This document shows positions 22,301 through 34,470 of a stretch of DNA of 64,000 nt, piece by piece. Each line of letters starts with the position of its first letter. The stretch's first letter is position 1. Made by a program: the position numbers and the translations under genes. Under the pieces are notes generated by a model. That model did not search any database. It was not told the DNA's origin and saw only the letters and a list, made by a program, of their open reading frames with translations. Source of the DNA: Anagrus nilaparvatae (Eukaryota; Arthropoda; Insecta; Hymenoptera; Mymaridae); assembly GCA_022575985.1 (NCBI GenBank), contig JAKSXM010000288.1, forward strand, positions 3,065,501 through 3,129,500, read 5' to 3'.

Positions 22301-22442
22301 CTAATTTTTTAATAGATACCTTTATAATTCTAATCCACATTTTAAATCTAAATATGCATGCATTTTAATATTTTAAATCTTTGTTCTATAAATATCTTAA
22401 AAATTTTTAAGATCTATGTACATTTACACAATGTTATTTTTG

Positions 22443-22448
22443 AATAAA
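22443..22448 (+). promoter_or_regulatory. Poly(A) signal of lysozyme gene
   Basis: AATAAA, repeated within AATAAATAAAATAAA, lies 143 bases after the stop codon. This supports eukaryotic transcription of the lysozyme gene, though the motif is common here. Confidence 0.45.
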
Positions 22449-22759
22449 TAAAATAAATTTTAAGTATATTATGTCATTATTTACATTTATCACCAATATT
22501 GATAAACAATAATTTCTAATTTTTTGTATAATATAACCTCAAAGTAATTTATACTTAATATTTAATAATTATTTTATAAAGTATTAGCACATTAAGTATT
22601 TAATTATTTCACTTGAAACCAAAACGAGAGGAAATTAATACTTTTTAAAAAACAGTTCAAATTTTATTAACTATTTATTTTAAATAAACACTTATTTCAA
22701 AAAATAAAAATTACAATAAGTATAAAAATATAAACGTTTAACCTAACCTAACGCGCAAT
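22449..22759. other. Intergenic spacer
   Basis: AT-rich sequence between the lysozyme 3' end and the large palindromic element, ending in CCTAACCTAACGCGC. Nothing else is supported. Confidence 0.35.
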
Positions 22760-23137
22760 GAGGGTTTTTCAGAGAGTTGAGGGCGCTACTGAGCTAAGGT
22801 AAGTTTGAGTGGGAATTCAAAATTATAAAAAATGACTTCTTTTATTATTTAAATATTTGATTAAAAAAATGAATTATTTGAAATAAAAAAGTAATAAATA
22901 CTTCTAAAAAAGTATAAAAATAATTATCTTATAAATAAGAAACGAATTTTTTTAAAATATACACTCAGAGATTGAATATAAATATAAGTACATGCATACA
23001 TAGGACTTGAAGCTTTCTCTACTATAAATTAATTAAGATACCTTATTTTTAAATAGATTTTAGAATGATTTTTTAAATTATTATCACAGTTTTTAAACAA
23101 TATAGTATTTTACGACCCTGGTCATAAAGTTTAGTAT

Positions 23138-24411
23138 CTCGCACAATAAAAAACATAATGATTTATCATCATGTTTTATCATTATGGTAAATCATTATGA
23201 TTTATCATATGATTTACCATAAGGTATATATTATTGACAAAATAATTTCTGTTATCTCCTGGACAACCTTCGGGATAAAAATGAACCCTCCTAGGAAAAG
23301 CAGATATCCTGGAGGTATAATTTTCATTTTTTCACCCCAACTTATTTTCCGATTTTCCAAAATGGCGGACCAGAAAAAATGAAAAAAAGAAATTTCTACC
23401 TTACCTGGGGGTTTTGGAGGTTGAGAAAACCGTTTTTATGACTGAAAATTTTCATTTTTTCACCCCAACATATTTTCCGATTTTCCAAGATGGCGGACCA
23501 AAAAAATATGAAAAAAACAACTTTCTACCTTACCTGGGGGTTTTCGAGGTTGAGAAAACCGTTTTTATGACTGAAAATTTTCATTTTTTCACCCCAACAT
23601 ATTTTCCGATTTTCCAAGATGGCGGACCAAAAAATATGAAAAAAACAACTTTCTACCTTACCTGGGGGTTTTGGAGGTTGAGAAAACCGTTTTTATGACT
23701 GAAAATTTTCATTTTTTCACCCCAACATATTTTCCGATTTTCCAAGATGGCGGAACAAAAAAATATGAAAAAAACAACTTTCTACCTTACCTGGGGGTTT
23801 TCGAGGTTGAGAAAACCGTTTTTGTAATGGAAAATTTTCATTTATTTTCCAATTTTCAAAGATGGCGGACTAAAAAACATTAACAAAAGAACTTTCTACG
23901 TTACCTGGGGGTTGTAAATTTGGGAAGAGCATGAAATTTTACTATAGACATTTAATTCAAATTGCTTAAAAACATTTAATTAAAATTAATTAAAATTATT
24001 GCTCTAATATTTCTAGATAATGTAGAAAGTTTTTTTTTCATGTTTTTTAATCTGCCATCTTGGAAAATCGAAAAACATGTTAAAATTAAAAAATGAAAAT
24101 TTTCATTAATAAAAACGTTTTTCTGAACCTTAAAAACCCCCAGGTAAGGTAGAAAGTTGTTTTTTTCATATTTTTTTGGTCCGCCATTTTGGAAAATCGG
24201 AAAATAAGTTGGGGTGAAAAAATGAAAATTATACCTCCAGGATATCAGCTTTTCCTAGGAGGGTTCATTTTTATCCCGAAGGTTGTCCAGGAGATAACAG
24301 AAATTATTTTGTCAATAATATATACCTTATGGTAAATCATATGATAAATCATAATGATTTACCATAATGATAAAACATGATGATAAATCATTATGTTTTT
24401 TTTTGTGCGAG
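23138..24411. mobile_element. Nested palindromic element with AT target duplication
   Basis: Terminal arms CTCGCAC...GTGCGAG extend inward for about 260 bp on each side (23138 to about 23400 against about 24130-24411), including ACCTTCGGGATAAAAATGAA. The intact right arm of the host palindrome reads TTTAGTATGGCTAAAA where the left reads TTTAGTAT, element, ATGGCTAAAA. The insertion therefore duplicated AT. A 2-bp AT duplication is described for ISL2EU-type elements; the assignment is inference. No transposase is present. Confidence 0.88.
23316..23890. repeat. 128/129-bp tandem minisatellite
   Basis: GAAAATTTTCATT marks units starting at 23444, 23573, 23701 and 23830 (spacing 129, 128, 129), with a partial unit before. 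Each contains TTTTCCAAGATGGCGGACCA and TTACCTGGGGGTTTT. The array sits between the arms of the nested element. Confidence 0.92.
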
Positions 24412-25858
24412 ATGGCTAAAATCGAAAGTAATTATCATCCAAGGTGAAGCCGATGAAAATATTTTATAAGAATAAATTATAATTCAATTTTTAAAATGGA
24501 TTTTAACATAATTGCATTCTTAAAAGAATATCAAAACGTATTTAATTTATGATATGATATAACATTGCATTCAACAGTTATAGAAAAATTTTACTAGAAA
24601 TAAGTTTATTAACTGTTCAAAAATATTTTAAATTTACGAGCTTTTAGTCAGTTAAATGAATGTTTAAATCCTTTTGGTGTCATTTTTTAAGAAGGATTAG
24701 GCCCAAAAACAAGTATAATAGTTAGACATTTTTAATTACTTTAAGAAAAAATATGCGTTGGACATGAGAAAAAAAAATAGGACATTTACTTTCTATGCTA
24801 TCTTAGCAATGAAAGTCAAAACTTATTTATTCTTCAATTGTTTAACAAGTAGATATCACTTTTGTGATAATGATATTTTTAATTTTCAGCCCAAATTAAT
24901 AAAACATTTAAATATCTCTTTCACTTCCTTCCAAATATTTTATATTAAAATAAATTTCGCTTGTGGCATGCGGAATTTTTTTTGTGGGAAGTGGAGTTTT
25001 TTTCGTACTTAATCGATGGCAAATAATATGAAGTTAAGAAAAAAAAAAAGAATTTAGTATCAAAATTTTTTCATTTATCATACCGTTGCATGCACCCAAG
25101 TACCCCAATGATTAAAAAAGTTTATTTTTTCAAATTTTCTTTCACTTTAAACTAATTTACAATCATTCAAATTAAAATAAAAAAATCTGCGGCTATTCTT
25201 TACTTTTACGGCCTAGGATAAATATATATTATTGACACATAATAATGCATAATAAGTTTGTAAAAAAATTATGTTAAAATCTATTTTAAAAATTTAATGG
25301 CCAATCAACAATAAATTATTACAATTATAATTTATTCTTATAAAATATTTTCAGAAATCATATATGCATCGGCTTCACCTTGGATGATAATTACTTTCGA
25401 TTTTAGCCATACTAAACTTTATGACCAGGGTCGTAAAATACTATATTGTTTAAAAACTGTGATAATAATTTAAAAAATCATTCTAAAATCTATTTAAAAA
25501 TAAGGTATCTTAATTAATTTATAGTAGAGAAAGCTTCAAGTCCTATGTATGCATGTACTTATATTTAATCTCTGAGTTTATATTCAATCTCTGAGTGTAT
25601 ATTTTAAAAAAATTCGTTTCTTATTAAAAAGATAATTATTTTTATACTTTTTTAGAAGTATTTATTACTTTTTTATTTCAAATAATTCATTTTTTTAATC
25701 AAATATTTAAATAATAAAAGAAGTCATTTTTTATAATTTTGAATTCCCACTCAAACTTACCTTAGCTCAGTAGCGCCCTCAACTCTCTGAAAAACCCTCA
25801 TTATTACTGCAACTGCGGTCTGCAGTCTGGCACATTGCACACATGTGACACATGACAC

Positions 25859-25868
25859 ACTATATATA
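25859..25868 (+). promoter_or_regulatory. Possible TATA box of F-box gene
   Basis: ACTATATATAGCAGACG lies about 165 bp before the first ATG, in the short non-repeat gap between the palindromic element and the gene. Position and sequence suit a core promoter, but AT-rich background makes this weak. Confidence 0.35.
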
Positions 25869-26029
25869 GCAGACGAATTTTATTTGCCAATGCAAAAAAA
25901 CTCACAATTACAAAAAGTAACAGCTTTTAGAGTTTTAGACACGGTTTTAGACTCCATTGAGTTAATTTATTAATAAAATTAATATTTAATGTAAATTAAC
26001 AGATTAACAGTTATTTTTTTCAATAAAAC

Positions 26030-27687
26030 ATGAATAAACGAGTAAAAAAATTTAATGGTAAGTTAAAGTTAATATTAATTTAATATAAATTTTGGCTTTA
26101 TGATGCTAATTGTTAATTATATCAGATAGCTGTAAACCTAAGAATCATCATAATCCAGGAATAATTAAATTAAATGAATCCAAGAATATAAATGTATTGA
26201 ATGATGATTGCATTCTTCATATATTTCAACATTTTTCAATTGTTGAAAGATTTCATCTCCAAAAAGTATGCAAAAGGTGGAATAAGCTAATCGACAAATC
26301 ATGGAACACAGTATATGAATTAATAATAAATGACAAGCAACCTATTTACAAACTATTAAGTAAAAATAAAAATCATAAAGAAATTGTGAGTATTATGAAT
26401 AAGATTTTTGCCAGATGTGGAAATTTTTTAAAAACTATTGAGTTATCGTTCAATCAAAACAATGATTTTTATTTACAAATGCTGCTGAAAATAATTGATA
26501 AATATTGTAGTAACATTTTACATCTTACTATAGTTGAAAAACAAAAAGTTTATGATGTAAATGAAAGAACTTTAAGTTCAATATTTTTAGTAAATAATAA
26601 TTTAAAAGAAATAAATTTTACCAATTTGCAAATACATGGATTTTGTTTATTAAGTTTACCAAAAAACTCATTAGAAAAAATTAAAATAACTGGCAGTTAT
26701 CGTATTGAAAAAATATATTTATCAAAAATTATACCTCACTTAAAAAATCTAAAAAAAGTTTATTTAAATAACTTTGAAAGTATCGATAAAAATTTTCTGG
26801 AAGTACTATGTAACGTAAATAATAAAATTACAGAATTTTCTTTAGAAAAAGATTTTGTTGTTTATAATAACTTTGGAACTGAACTAACTCAATTTTTTCT
26901 AGAACATAAAAGCTTAAAATTAATTAACTTAGAAAATTTTAAAATAGAAAGTACTTGTTTCTTTAATATTTCAAATGTTATTGAAGATTTAAGATTAAGT
27001 AATGTACAATTAACTGCTCAAACATTAAGACAAATTTTGCCAGACTTTAAAAATTTAAAAAGACTATTTGTTCAGTTGGATGATGCATTAAATGATGAAT
27101 GTATGTATGCTATAAGTTTGTGCAAAAATTTAAAAGAACTAAAACTTAAAGATACATCAATCAATTTAATGTTTCTTAAAAAGGAAAATTATTTTAAACC
27201 TTTGACTAAACTTGAAATATTTGGCACTTTTGGTGAAGATAATGTTTCCGATGAATTTTTGATAGCTTTATCAGAATGTAAAAAATTAAAATCTGTACTA
27301 TTAATGAATTGGTATAAGAATACTGTAACAGATGTTGGTCTAAATGCTATAACAAGACTTCCAAATCTTAAAAATTTAGTTATATATGGTTTTGATAGTA
27401 TTACCGATAAACCATTTAATGCTTTATCAAAAATTATAAACTTGAGCTGTATGTCTTCTTCAAATTTGACAAATGAAGGTTTTATAAAAGTAGTAAAAAA
27501 TTGTCAAGAACTTAAAGAACTTAATTTATCTTGTTGCAAAAATATATCAAATGAGTTAATTGAACAAGCAATCAAAATAAAAGAGAACCGATCAGATAAA
27601 AATATATTAAAAATAAAAGTAAATAAAACTAAAGTTAATTTAAAAGAACTGCAAAATTTATCATTTTTAATTAATGTAATTGGATAA
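26030..27687 (+). CDS. F-box / leucine-rich-repeat protein, two exons
   Basis: Predicted substrate receptor of an SCF (Skp1-Cullin-F-box) ubiquitin ligase. Exon 1 (26030-26057) gives ATG and nine codons (MNKRVKKFN) and ends G^GTAAGT. Exon 2 (26126-27687) follows TTAATTATATCAG and continues in frame, D10 being split across the junction, for 529 residues in total. An F-box spans about residues 33-72 (LNDDCILHIFQHF, then LQKVCKRWNKLID). The rest is a series of diverged LRRs of the FBXL type (for example LKNLVIYGFDSITD and LKELNLSCCKNISNELIEQA). Exon 2 alone has a TAA just upstream and no ATG at its start, which supports the splice model. Target unknown. F-box/LRR families are expanded in some insects, including aphid parasitoids. 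Confidence 0.85.
26058..26125 (+). other. 68-bp GT-AG intron of F-box gene
   Basis: Donor GGTAAGT, acceptor TATATCAG, phase 1. Reading across it would meet TAA at 26107-26109. The short length is typical of insect introns. Confidence 0.8.
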
Positions 27688-28832
27688 TGCTTTTATTGTC
27701 AGTACCGTTAAAAGAATTTCATGTCATAAATGTGTTTAATTATTGAAAGAGTAACTTAAAATTAATTTATATTTATAGTTTAATATTATTAAATAATACT
27801 AAACAAATAGACTGAAAATTGTTTCTTGTGTCTGTCTAAAAGTTACATGGATAAGCGTTTTTTATTGTCGATTAATGTTCCTGTGATACTTCATGTATTG
27901 TCAAATTATTGTGCTAATTTAATATTAAAAATGCTTAAAAAGCTTAAATGTAATTTATAAATGATATAATTATTTTTATTAAAATTTATGAAAATTAAAA
28001 TAATTTTGGAAACTCTTTTACACTTTTGCCTGTGTTTCAAATTAAAAATAATTAAGTATAGGTATATATTTTTTTATTTTTCATAAAAAGATTTAATTAA
28101 CTGATTTTTAAATAAATTTTCTAAAATTAATAACAGAAAGGAAAAATTAAAGAGTTTTAAAAGATATAATTTCAAAAGTAAAATGTTTAATATTATATAT
28201 TGTTAGTCATAAGAGTCCTTGTATGCTTTACCTTTTAACTCTTTATAATTATAGTAAAATAAAAAATAAGTAAAATAAAAAATTTAATATTTTGCTTAAA
28301 AATTCATAAAGAAATAAGTAATAATTTATAAAATAATGTATATTTTAAAGTTATAAATTATATGTATTAATAAATGTATTTTTCTAACATAAATAAAAAA
28401 AGAAAAATTTTCACTTTCTCAAATCATGCAGTAAAATTCTCCCACTCATATCAAGATTATATTAATATAATATATATATGAGTAGAAATCTGAATTTATT
28501 AGGAAGTTTTGGAAAATATTATTAGCTACACCTTTCTAATAAAATTTTTTACAGGATTTGGTCATTTTCTTTTTTCTCAACAAGTAAAAGTTTTGGTGTG
28601 AGATTGATTCCTAGCTAAAATAGAAAAGCAATTTTTTTAATCAATAAAGTTAAAAAAATCTTAAAATGGATAAACTGAAATTTGAAAGTTATAATTAGAC
28701 ATTTTTGATCTAACCAAATATCATCAAGGAATAATGATTTTCACTGAAAAAAAAGAGGCATTAAAACTAGTAAAATTTTAACGTGAGAACTTACTTCTCA
28801 GATGAAACTAAAAATCAAGGAGGTAAAATGAC
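27688..28832. other. 3' flank of F-box gene and intergenic DNA
   Basis: Candidate poly(A) signals are ATTAAA at 27788-27793 and AATAAA at 28111-28116. Otherwise AT-rich, without a gene. Confidence 0.4.
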
Positions 28833-29049
28833 CAGAATTGGGAAATTATGACAGATATGAATTTTTTTTCCGTATCTTTATTCCATATTTTTTCATATAT
28901 GGGATCCATATCTTATTAATATAAAACCCAAATATGATCATTTTTTTTTCATATTAATATGAGTGCCATAATATGGATTTCACATATGAAAAAATATGAA
29001 TATGGATATGGAAAAAAAATCCATATCCGTCATTATTTGCCAAACTCTG
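28833..29049. mobile_element. hAT-type MITE with perfect 8-bp target duplication
   Basis: A 217-bp element with imperfect inverted ends CAGAATTGGGAAATTATGAC and, read from the other side, CAGAGTTTGGCAAATAATGA; pairing extends about 60 bp. AAAATGAC flanks both sides exactly (28825-28832 and 29050-29057). CAG-starting ends with an 8-bp duplication are diagnostic of the hAT superfamily. It has no coding capacity. Confidence 0.92.
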
Positions 29050-29057
29050 AAAATGAC

Positions 29058-29819
29058 GAAAAAAAATAGAATTTTGAACTTGGGATTATATTAGAGGCGT
29101 AATATTCACAAATAAATATAACCTTTTTTATAGGTTTGATTAGACCTATAAAAGGTTTGATTCGCTTGGTCACCTAATCAGGAAAGTCTATTGTAAAAAT
29201 AAGTTAAGGCTGCAGAGGATCTCATTTAAATTTATGATTTGCATTCCAAAATAAATCCAAACAAATTCAAATTCTTACCCATCTATAAAAAAGTCGTATC
29301 CTCTTTTAAAGATCATATATTAAACAGTAAACAATATAAAAATTTCCACGATGTCGAGGACCTCGTATACAGATTTCTAAAACTCTCGCTCTCTATATAC
29401 CAGTTACGTGAAAATATATATATGAAGGAGAGATTGAGAGTAATTTTTCTCTTACATTATCATTATTATTAATGATTTTTATATAGTTACTAGAAATGAA
29501 AGTTCAGGTGCAGTGAACTACTTATGCATTTGTTTCAATTATGTACAATGTTTTTCAAAATCATTTAAATGGTTAATTAACCCATAATTTTTAATTATTA
29601 TTTAGAATTTACAATGTGTGAATTTGTTTTATAAATTTTTTATTTTTTAAGAACTTAAATAATTGCAACAGCATACTTTGTATTTCTGGGAACTGATCAG
29701 ATTCTAAGCAGAATTTCTGGGATCCATATTTCTGTCACCGGATGAAATTTTTTGAAAATTCTAAATCAATTTTCGAATTTCTCTAGAAAATTTCCATTTT
29801 CTGATAAATTAAAAATATA
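29058..29819. other. Intergenic DNA
   Basis: No gene supported. The open frame at 29239-29472 starts without ATG and has AT-driven composition. Confidence 0.4.
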
Positions 29820-30110
29820 TTATAAGGTATAATTTTTGCAGTAAAAAATATTTTTTTTTTAATTTGTCATTTTGGACCAAAAGTGGCCATTTAGTTAATT
29901 GACCATAGGGATAAAAGAATTGGTGATAAAAAATTGGAGTTTGAAAGGCAACACTTGTGAATAGAACTTTTGAAAGAAATTAGATTAATAGAAAATTGAA
30001 ATATTAAAAAATAAGACTTCAGTGAAATTAGAATGTATCTTAAAAACCCTTATCGCATAACATAGAGCCCTGCGTTTCTAGGCCCAGAAGGCCCATTGAC
30101 ATAAATGAAG
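29820..30110. repeat. Solo copy of fold-back family interior
   Basis: Shares with 11250-11520 the series GGCCATTTAGTTAATT-like, GGTGATAAAAAATTG, and AGCCCTGCGTTTCTAGGCCC ending near AGAAGGC. It lacks the long arms, so it is either a truncated relative or the source segment of the fold-back spacer. Confidence 0.6.
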
Positions 30111-33003
30111 GGTATTTGACATGTTTTTTCTGCATAATAAACTGATTCATAAACATTATGTGTAGTTTAGTGTTTCAAATTTTACTTAACTCCCTTTGTC
30201 AACTTTGACATTTGAATTCAAATTAATTTTCCCGCGAAATTACACTCAATGGCGCAATTGTCAAAATCTGTCTAAAAATGAAATATTCTTATCAAATTTT
30301 GCATTAACCCTTTATGGCTGGTTACATTTGTAAACTTTTGAAAATATAGGTATACTATTGCACATCTGGAAATATATGCCTGATCCCCGCATTTTGTAGA
30401 ATTTTTTTTTTTTACTTATGAAATTGTGATATTTTCCAACAGTCATCCTTTTTTGGTCAGAAACATGAATATAATAGCAGTTTTCATAAAAATGATTCTA
30501 TTGTCCACTTTGGGAAATTTTACGTGATTCATTTGCGGTTTCTACAAAAAAACATAAATAAACATGTCAAAAATCAGCTAAAAATAAGTAAAATAAAAAA
30601 TAAGACTATTGTGGACCACTATTGTGGGTAATTGAAGCTTTTCTGGTAAAAATATGTATAATATTTGTTTTTAGTAACTAAAATAAATAATATTTAATAA
30701 TTAAATAATTATTTTAACATAAAAATCGTTTTGGTTACAAATGTAACCCAGTCATTGACTTGTGTAGGATTTTTCCTACAACCTTTAACCTTTTGGCATA
30801 TAAGGTTTTTAACCCTTTGTTTAATTTTAATTCTTTACAAAAAAATTAATATCATTAGGTAAATTTTCATAAATGTTGGCTGAAAGTTATCAAAAAACTG
30901 CAAACTATTGGCATAAAATCCTTAAAAAAATATATAAAACCTAATTTCTAAAATCTAATTTTAATGTTTCAAAAAAAAAATTTTTTTCAGGACCATGACC
31001 GAGATTTTGTGCTATTTGCCATAGAATTATTCTAAAATATATAATATAATAATAATAATAATAAAACAGGGCTAAAAAATGGACAATGAATTAGTATGAG
31101 AAAAGATTGAAAAAAAACCACAAATCTAGAACACAGACGTTGATTAGTTTGGACGGAAACTAAGAAGACGTAGCCTCTCAAAAAAGTAAAACTATTTCTA
31201 AAAAAAAAAGTTGCAAAAAAAGAATCCTTATAAACAATCAACGTATATTATGTGAGGTCCTATAATAAAACTAAAATTTTTTCGTTGAAATGTGAAATAG
31301 AAAAAAAATATATATCAAGAATAGAAGAACGCAGTCAGTCAGCGAATTAGAAACAGCAACAAAAAAAAATTTAATAAAAAAAAAGCGGGAGTGAATTTTA
31401 TAAAAGTAGGTCCAAAAAATTTGCCTTTGTGTATGTGTGTATTTATTTTTTATTATAGAAGAGCGCATCAAATATTAAACATGTATTTGTGGGCTGTAGA
31501 AAAGGGGGATTTTTTTTTCAAGGAAGTCGTCCTTGAACTCGGGCAATGAACTTATGTAGGATGCATGCATATGTAGTCCTTGTGTTATATACAGAATGAA
31601 AGCCTTTATAATATAAACCGTGTATTCTATTTCTTGATCCAAATTGGACCAAGTTTAAGGTCATGATTATTTTTAATTAATTAATTGTATCTAATTTAAA
31701 AAAATATTGTTTTTTTAAACGTCTTTAAATTATTAATGATGCTAATATATTCGACACGATGACCGAATGACACATATTTTTTTTTTTTGGTTTGTATATT
31801 TTATTTTTAAATTTATACATAATAAATAATGATGATTTAAAAAAATAATTTTCTTTTTTTTTCATTGTTTATAAAAATTTTTTATTTAATGGGTTTAGCC
31901 TTGATGCTTAAATTTCAAATTATTATTATTTCTATTTTAAAAAATCTAAAAATAAAAATATTTTAAATATTTTGAAATAATATGAGTATTTTGGATTTTT
32001 TTTTTGTAAAAAAATGACCAAATTAAAATTAATATTTTTTTAACTTTTTAAAAATTATGATTTATATTGCTGTAAAGTGATTTCGAACATTAAAGACCTT
32101 TTTCTAGCTATTTTTATTTAGATTGAAAATTTTAATTTTTGAAAATTAAGATATTTTAGTATTTATGCAATTCTTAAAAAAAACGTTGCTTCAAGTATTG
32201 TTTTAGGTAAGGTACTCGTATCAGCTAGTACTTGAACGATCGTTTAGATTTTGATTTTTTGCAGATTATTTGATAATTTAAAATTTTTAAAAACTGGTGA
32301 ATATTAAAGCTGAGACATTAATGCTTAATTAAAAAAAAATTAAATGTTTATCTTAAGAATTCACGGAGGAAGGAAGAATAGAAAATTTTTAGTCGTTTAG
32401 GTATTAGAGCATTTTCTTATACACGGTTTTTATTTAAAATTCGATCGTTTATGTACTGGGGCAAAAAATAAGTCGAGAAAATCTCTTACTTTTACAAAAC
32501 AAAATACTAATTGGGTACTAAAATACTAATAAAATACTAAAATAAATAACTTTGGTCTAAATATATTTGTAAGGAGTAATTTATTATTAAAAATAAAACT
32601 TTTACTATAAAAATAAGGTTTTTTATTAAATATTTCACATTTAATGAACAAAAATCCTTAAACGCTCATGAACTGGTACAAAATACCTAACATTTTTTGA
32701 AACTCGTTGTTCTTTTATGTGTTTATTTTAAAATTAAGAAAAGTTTTAGCTCCAAAAAAAAATTATTCCTCCGACAAAAATGTCTTAGAATCTTAAAGGA
32801 CTCTAAGTTTCAAATGCAAAGTTTAAAATTAGTAAAATTGAAGCTTAAAACTTCAATTAATGATACTAAATTTTCAAATTAACCAAGCAAAAAACCTAAA
32901 ACTAAAGATATATACTTCAAATTTTTAAAATTTTCATGAATTTGTTTTGTTATTGCAAATTTACTAACTAATAAAAAATCCTGCTTATTTATTGGTACTA
33001 CAC
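30111..33003. other. AT-rich intergenic DNA
   Basis: Holds an inverted pair GGTTACATTTGTAA (about 30320) and TTACAAATGTAACC (about 30737), which may bound a small element, and an (AAT)n tract near 31045. Open frames at 31032-31471 on the minus strand are phenylalanine-rich AT noise. No gene supported. Confidence 0.4.
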
Positions 33004-33606
33004 GGTTCTTCAAGCAATAGCAAAATATTCTTAATGGTCTATTTCATCAAGGCTTTTACTAAAACTGATCTTTGAAAAATTTCCAAAAAGAAAATAAAAT
33101 AATTGCGTTTTTTTAATTTTTGATGGAAAAGTTTAAATACAAAAATTTTTACAATTTTTAAATTAAAATCAGTGAAATTGGAGTAATAAATGATAATAAA
33201 TTTCTTAAAACTAGAACCCCAGTGTAAAAAAATTAGCTAATACGTAGAAAAAGAAAAAGACTAATGGTGTTTTTTTCTATTTTTGAATGCAAAAAATTTT
33301 TGGAAAAAATTTTTCGAAAACTTGGGTATCAGATTCCAAAAATCGAGTAAAAATGATTATTCTAGGTATTAGTAGTTTCATAGAAATAAATTAGATGCTA
33401 CATCAAAAAAAAATTTAATTTTTTTTTTTAAACATTTTTAAAGGCAAAAATTTTTGAAAAAAAAATAACGCTGGTTATATACATACATACACACTTATTT
33501 TAAAAACCGATTATTTAGCTTCCTGTGGTCTCAAAACCTGGTTGTATGCAAAAAAATCAAAATTTAAAACGTCACCTATCAAAATGGTTCCTCTGCAAGA
33601 AGAACC
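33004..33606. repeat. Copy of the composite satellite repeat
   Basis: Starts GGTTCTTCAAGCAATAGCAA. It carries units with TTGAGTAAA-like blocks, a short ACATACATACACAC tract near 33480, the AACCGATTATTTAGCTTCCT block, and ends in GGTTCCTCTGCAAGAAGAAC. Confidence 0.65.
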
Positions 33607-34470
33607 AAAAAGTATGTTTAATAGTATTGGATAAAATGATTTGCTGCTTATTTAAAATATAATAAAACTAACATTAAAAATTCAATTGAACAGATTTTTT
33701 CTATTTTAATTGAATGAAACCTACTACTGTAGATTGCTTTTAGTAGCAATAATAATAATAATAATGAAATGTTAAAAAAGCCCAAAAATTGCATCTGTCA
33801 AATATAATGTAAGGAAGAGTAAAATTCATTTTTATCACTACATGATCTAATTATATACAATCTCAAATAAAAATTATTATCTTTTTCCCACTCCCCTTTA
33901 CATTTATAAAATTTACACACATTTGATGACATTCGCTACAGGGGCACTAGGTAATATATTTTTTTTTATTCTATTTTTTTTTCAACCCTAACCTAATACA
34001 AGAAAAATGTGTTATGTAATAATAGTAAAAATATCTAAAATAACTTTTTATTTTCATCTGCATTCATAATATACCATATAGTAATGCAGAGAAAAATAAG
34101 GGGAATAATTTATTATTAAAATAGAAACGTGACTGACTGTACTTATATATGCCTTATCTTATTTGAACCGGTTTTATATTATGATCAAAATAATTTTGGT
34201 CTATAGAAAAAAAAAAGTATACTATATCTAAAAATGTTTGAATTTTTTATTGTGCAAAATGCTCGATTAAATAAATACAATATAGTTAAAAGTTATGATT
34301 TATTTAATATTTAATAAGCATCAACACTCACCCTCATTGAATTTATTTTATGTTCAAATATCAATTTTCTTTTCTTAGTTTTTTTTTTTTTAATTCTTAA
34401 CCTCGTTAGTTTTTTGCAGAAGGGAACGTAAGCAATATTTTTTCCTGAGAAATCTTTATTATTATATCTA
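33607..34470. other. Intergenic DNA
   Basis: Contains a short (AAT)n tract near 33750. No gene or element boundary found. Confidence 0.4.

Larger units (their letters stand above)
22760..25799. mobile_element. Large palindromic element (outer), interrupted by another element
   Basis: The ends GAGGGTTTTTCAGAGAGTTG (22760) and the complement ending at 25799 open long inverted arms. The left arm is 22760-23137 plus 24412 to about 24530; the right arm is about 25265-25799 and is continuous. AT flanks both ends. The interruption of the left arm is exactly the element at 23138-24411. The loop (24531-25264) encodes nothing convincing. The right end lies 230 bp before the first ATG of the F-box gene, so the element forms the distal promoter region of that gene. 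Confidence 0.85.

Noticed and set aside
22741..22756. Telomere-like CCTAACCTAAC
   Set aside because: Only two units, with no array; not evidence for a telomere.
23414..23883. Open frames of 94 and 70 codons suggesting a repetitive protein
   Set aside because: They are by-products of the 129-bp minisatellite whose period is a multiple of three; the translated text repeats with the DNA unit.
26110..26125. F-box gene start at TTG 26110
   Set aside because: Insect genes do not normally start with TTG, a TAA lies just upstream, and an ATG exon with a consensus donor at 26057 joins in frame to the CAG acceptor at 26125.
31032..31471. Minus-strand genes rich in phenylalanine and isoleucine
   Set aside because: Composition follows from A/T homopolymers; there are no motifs and no start context.
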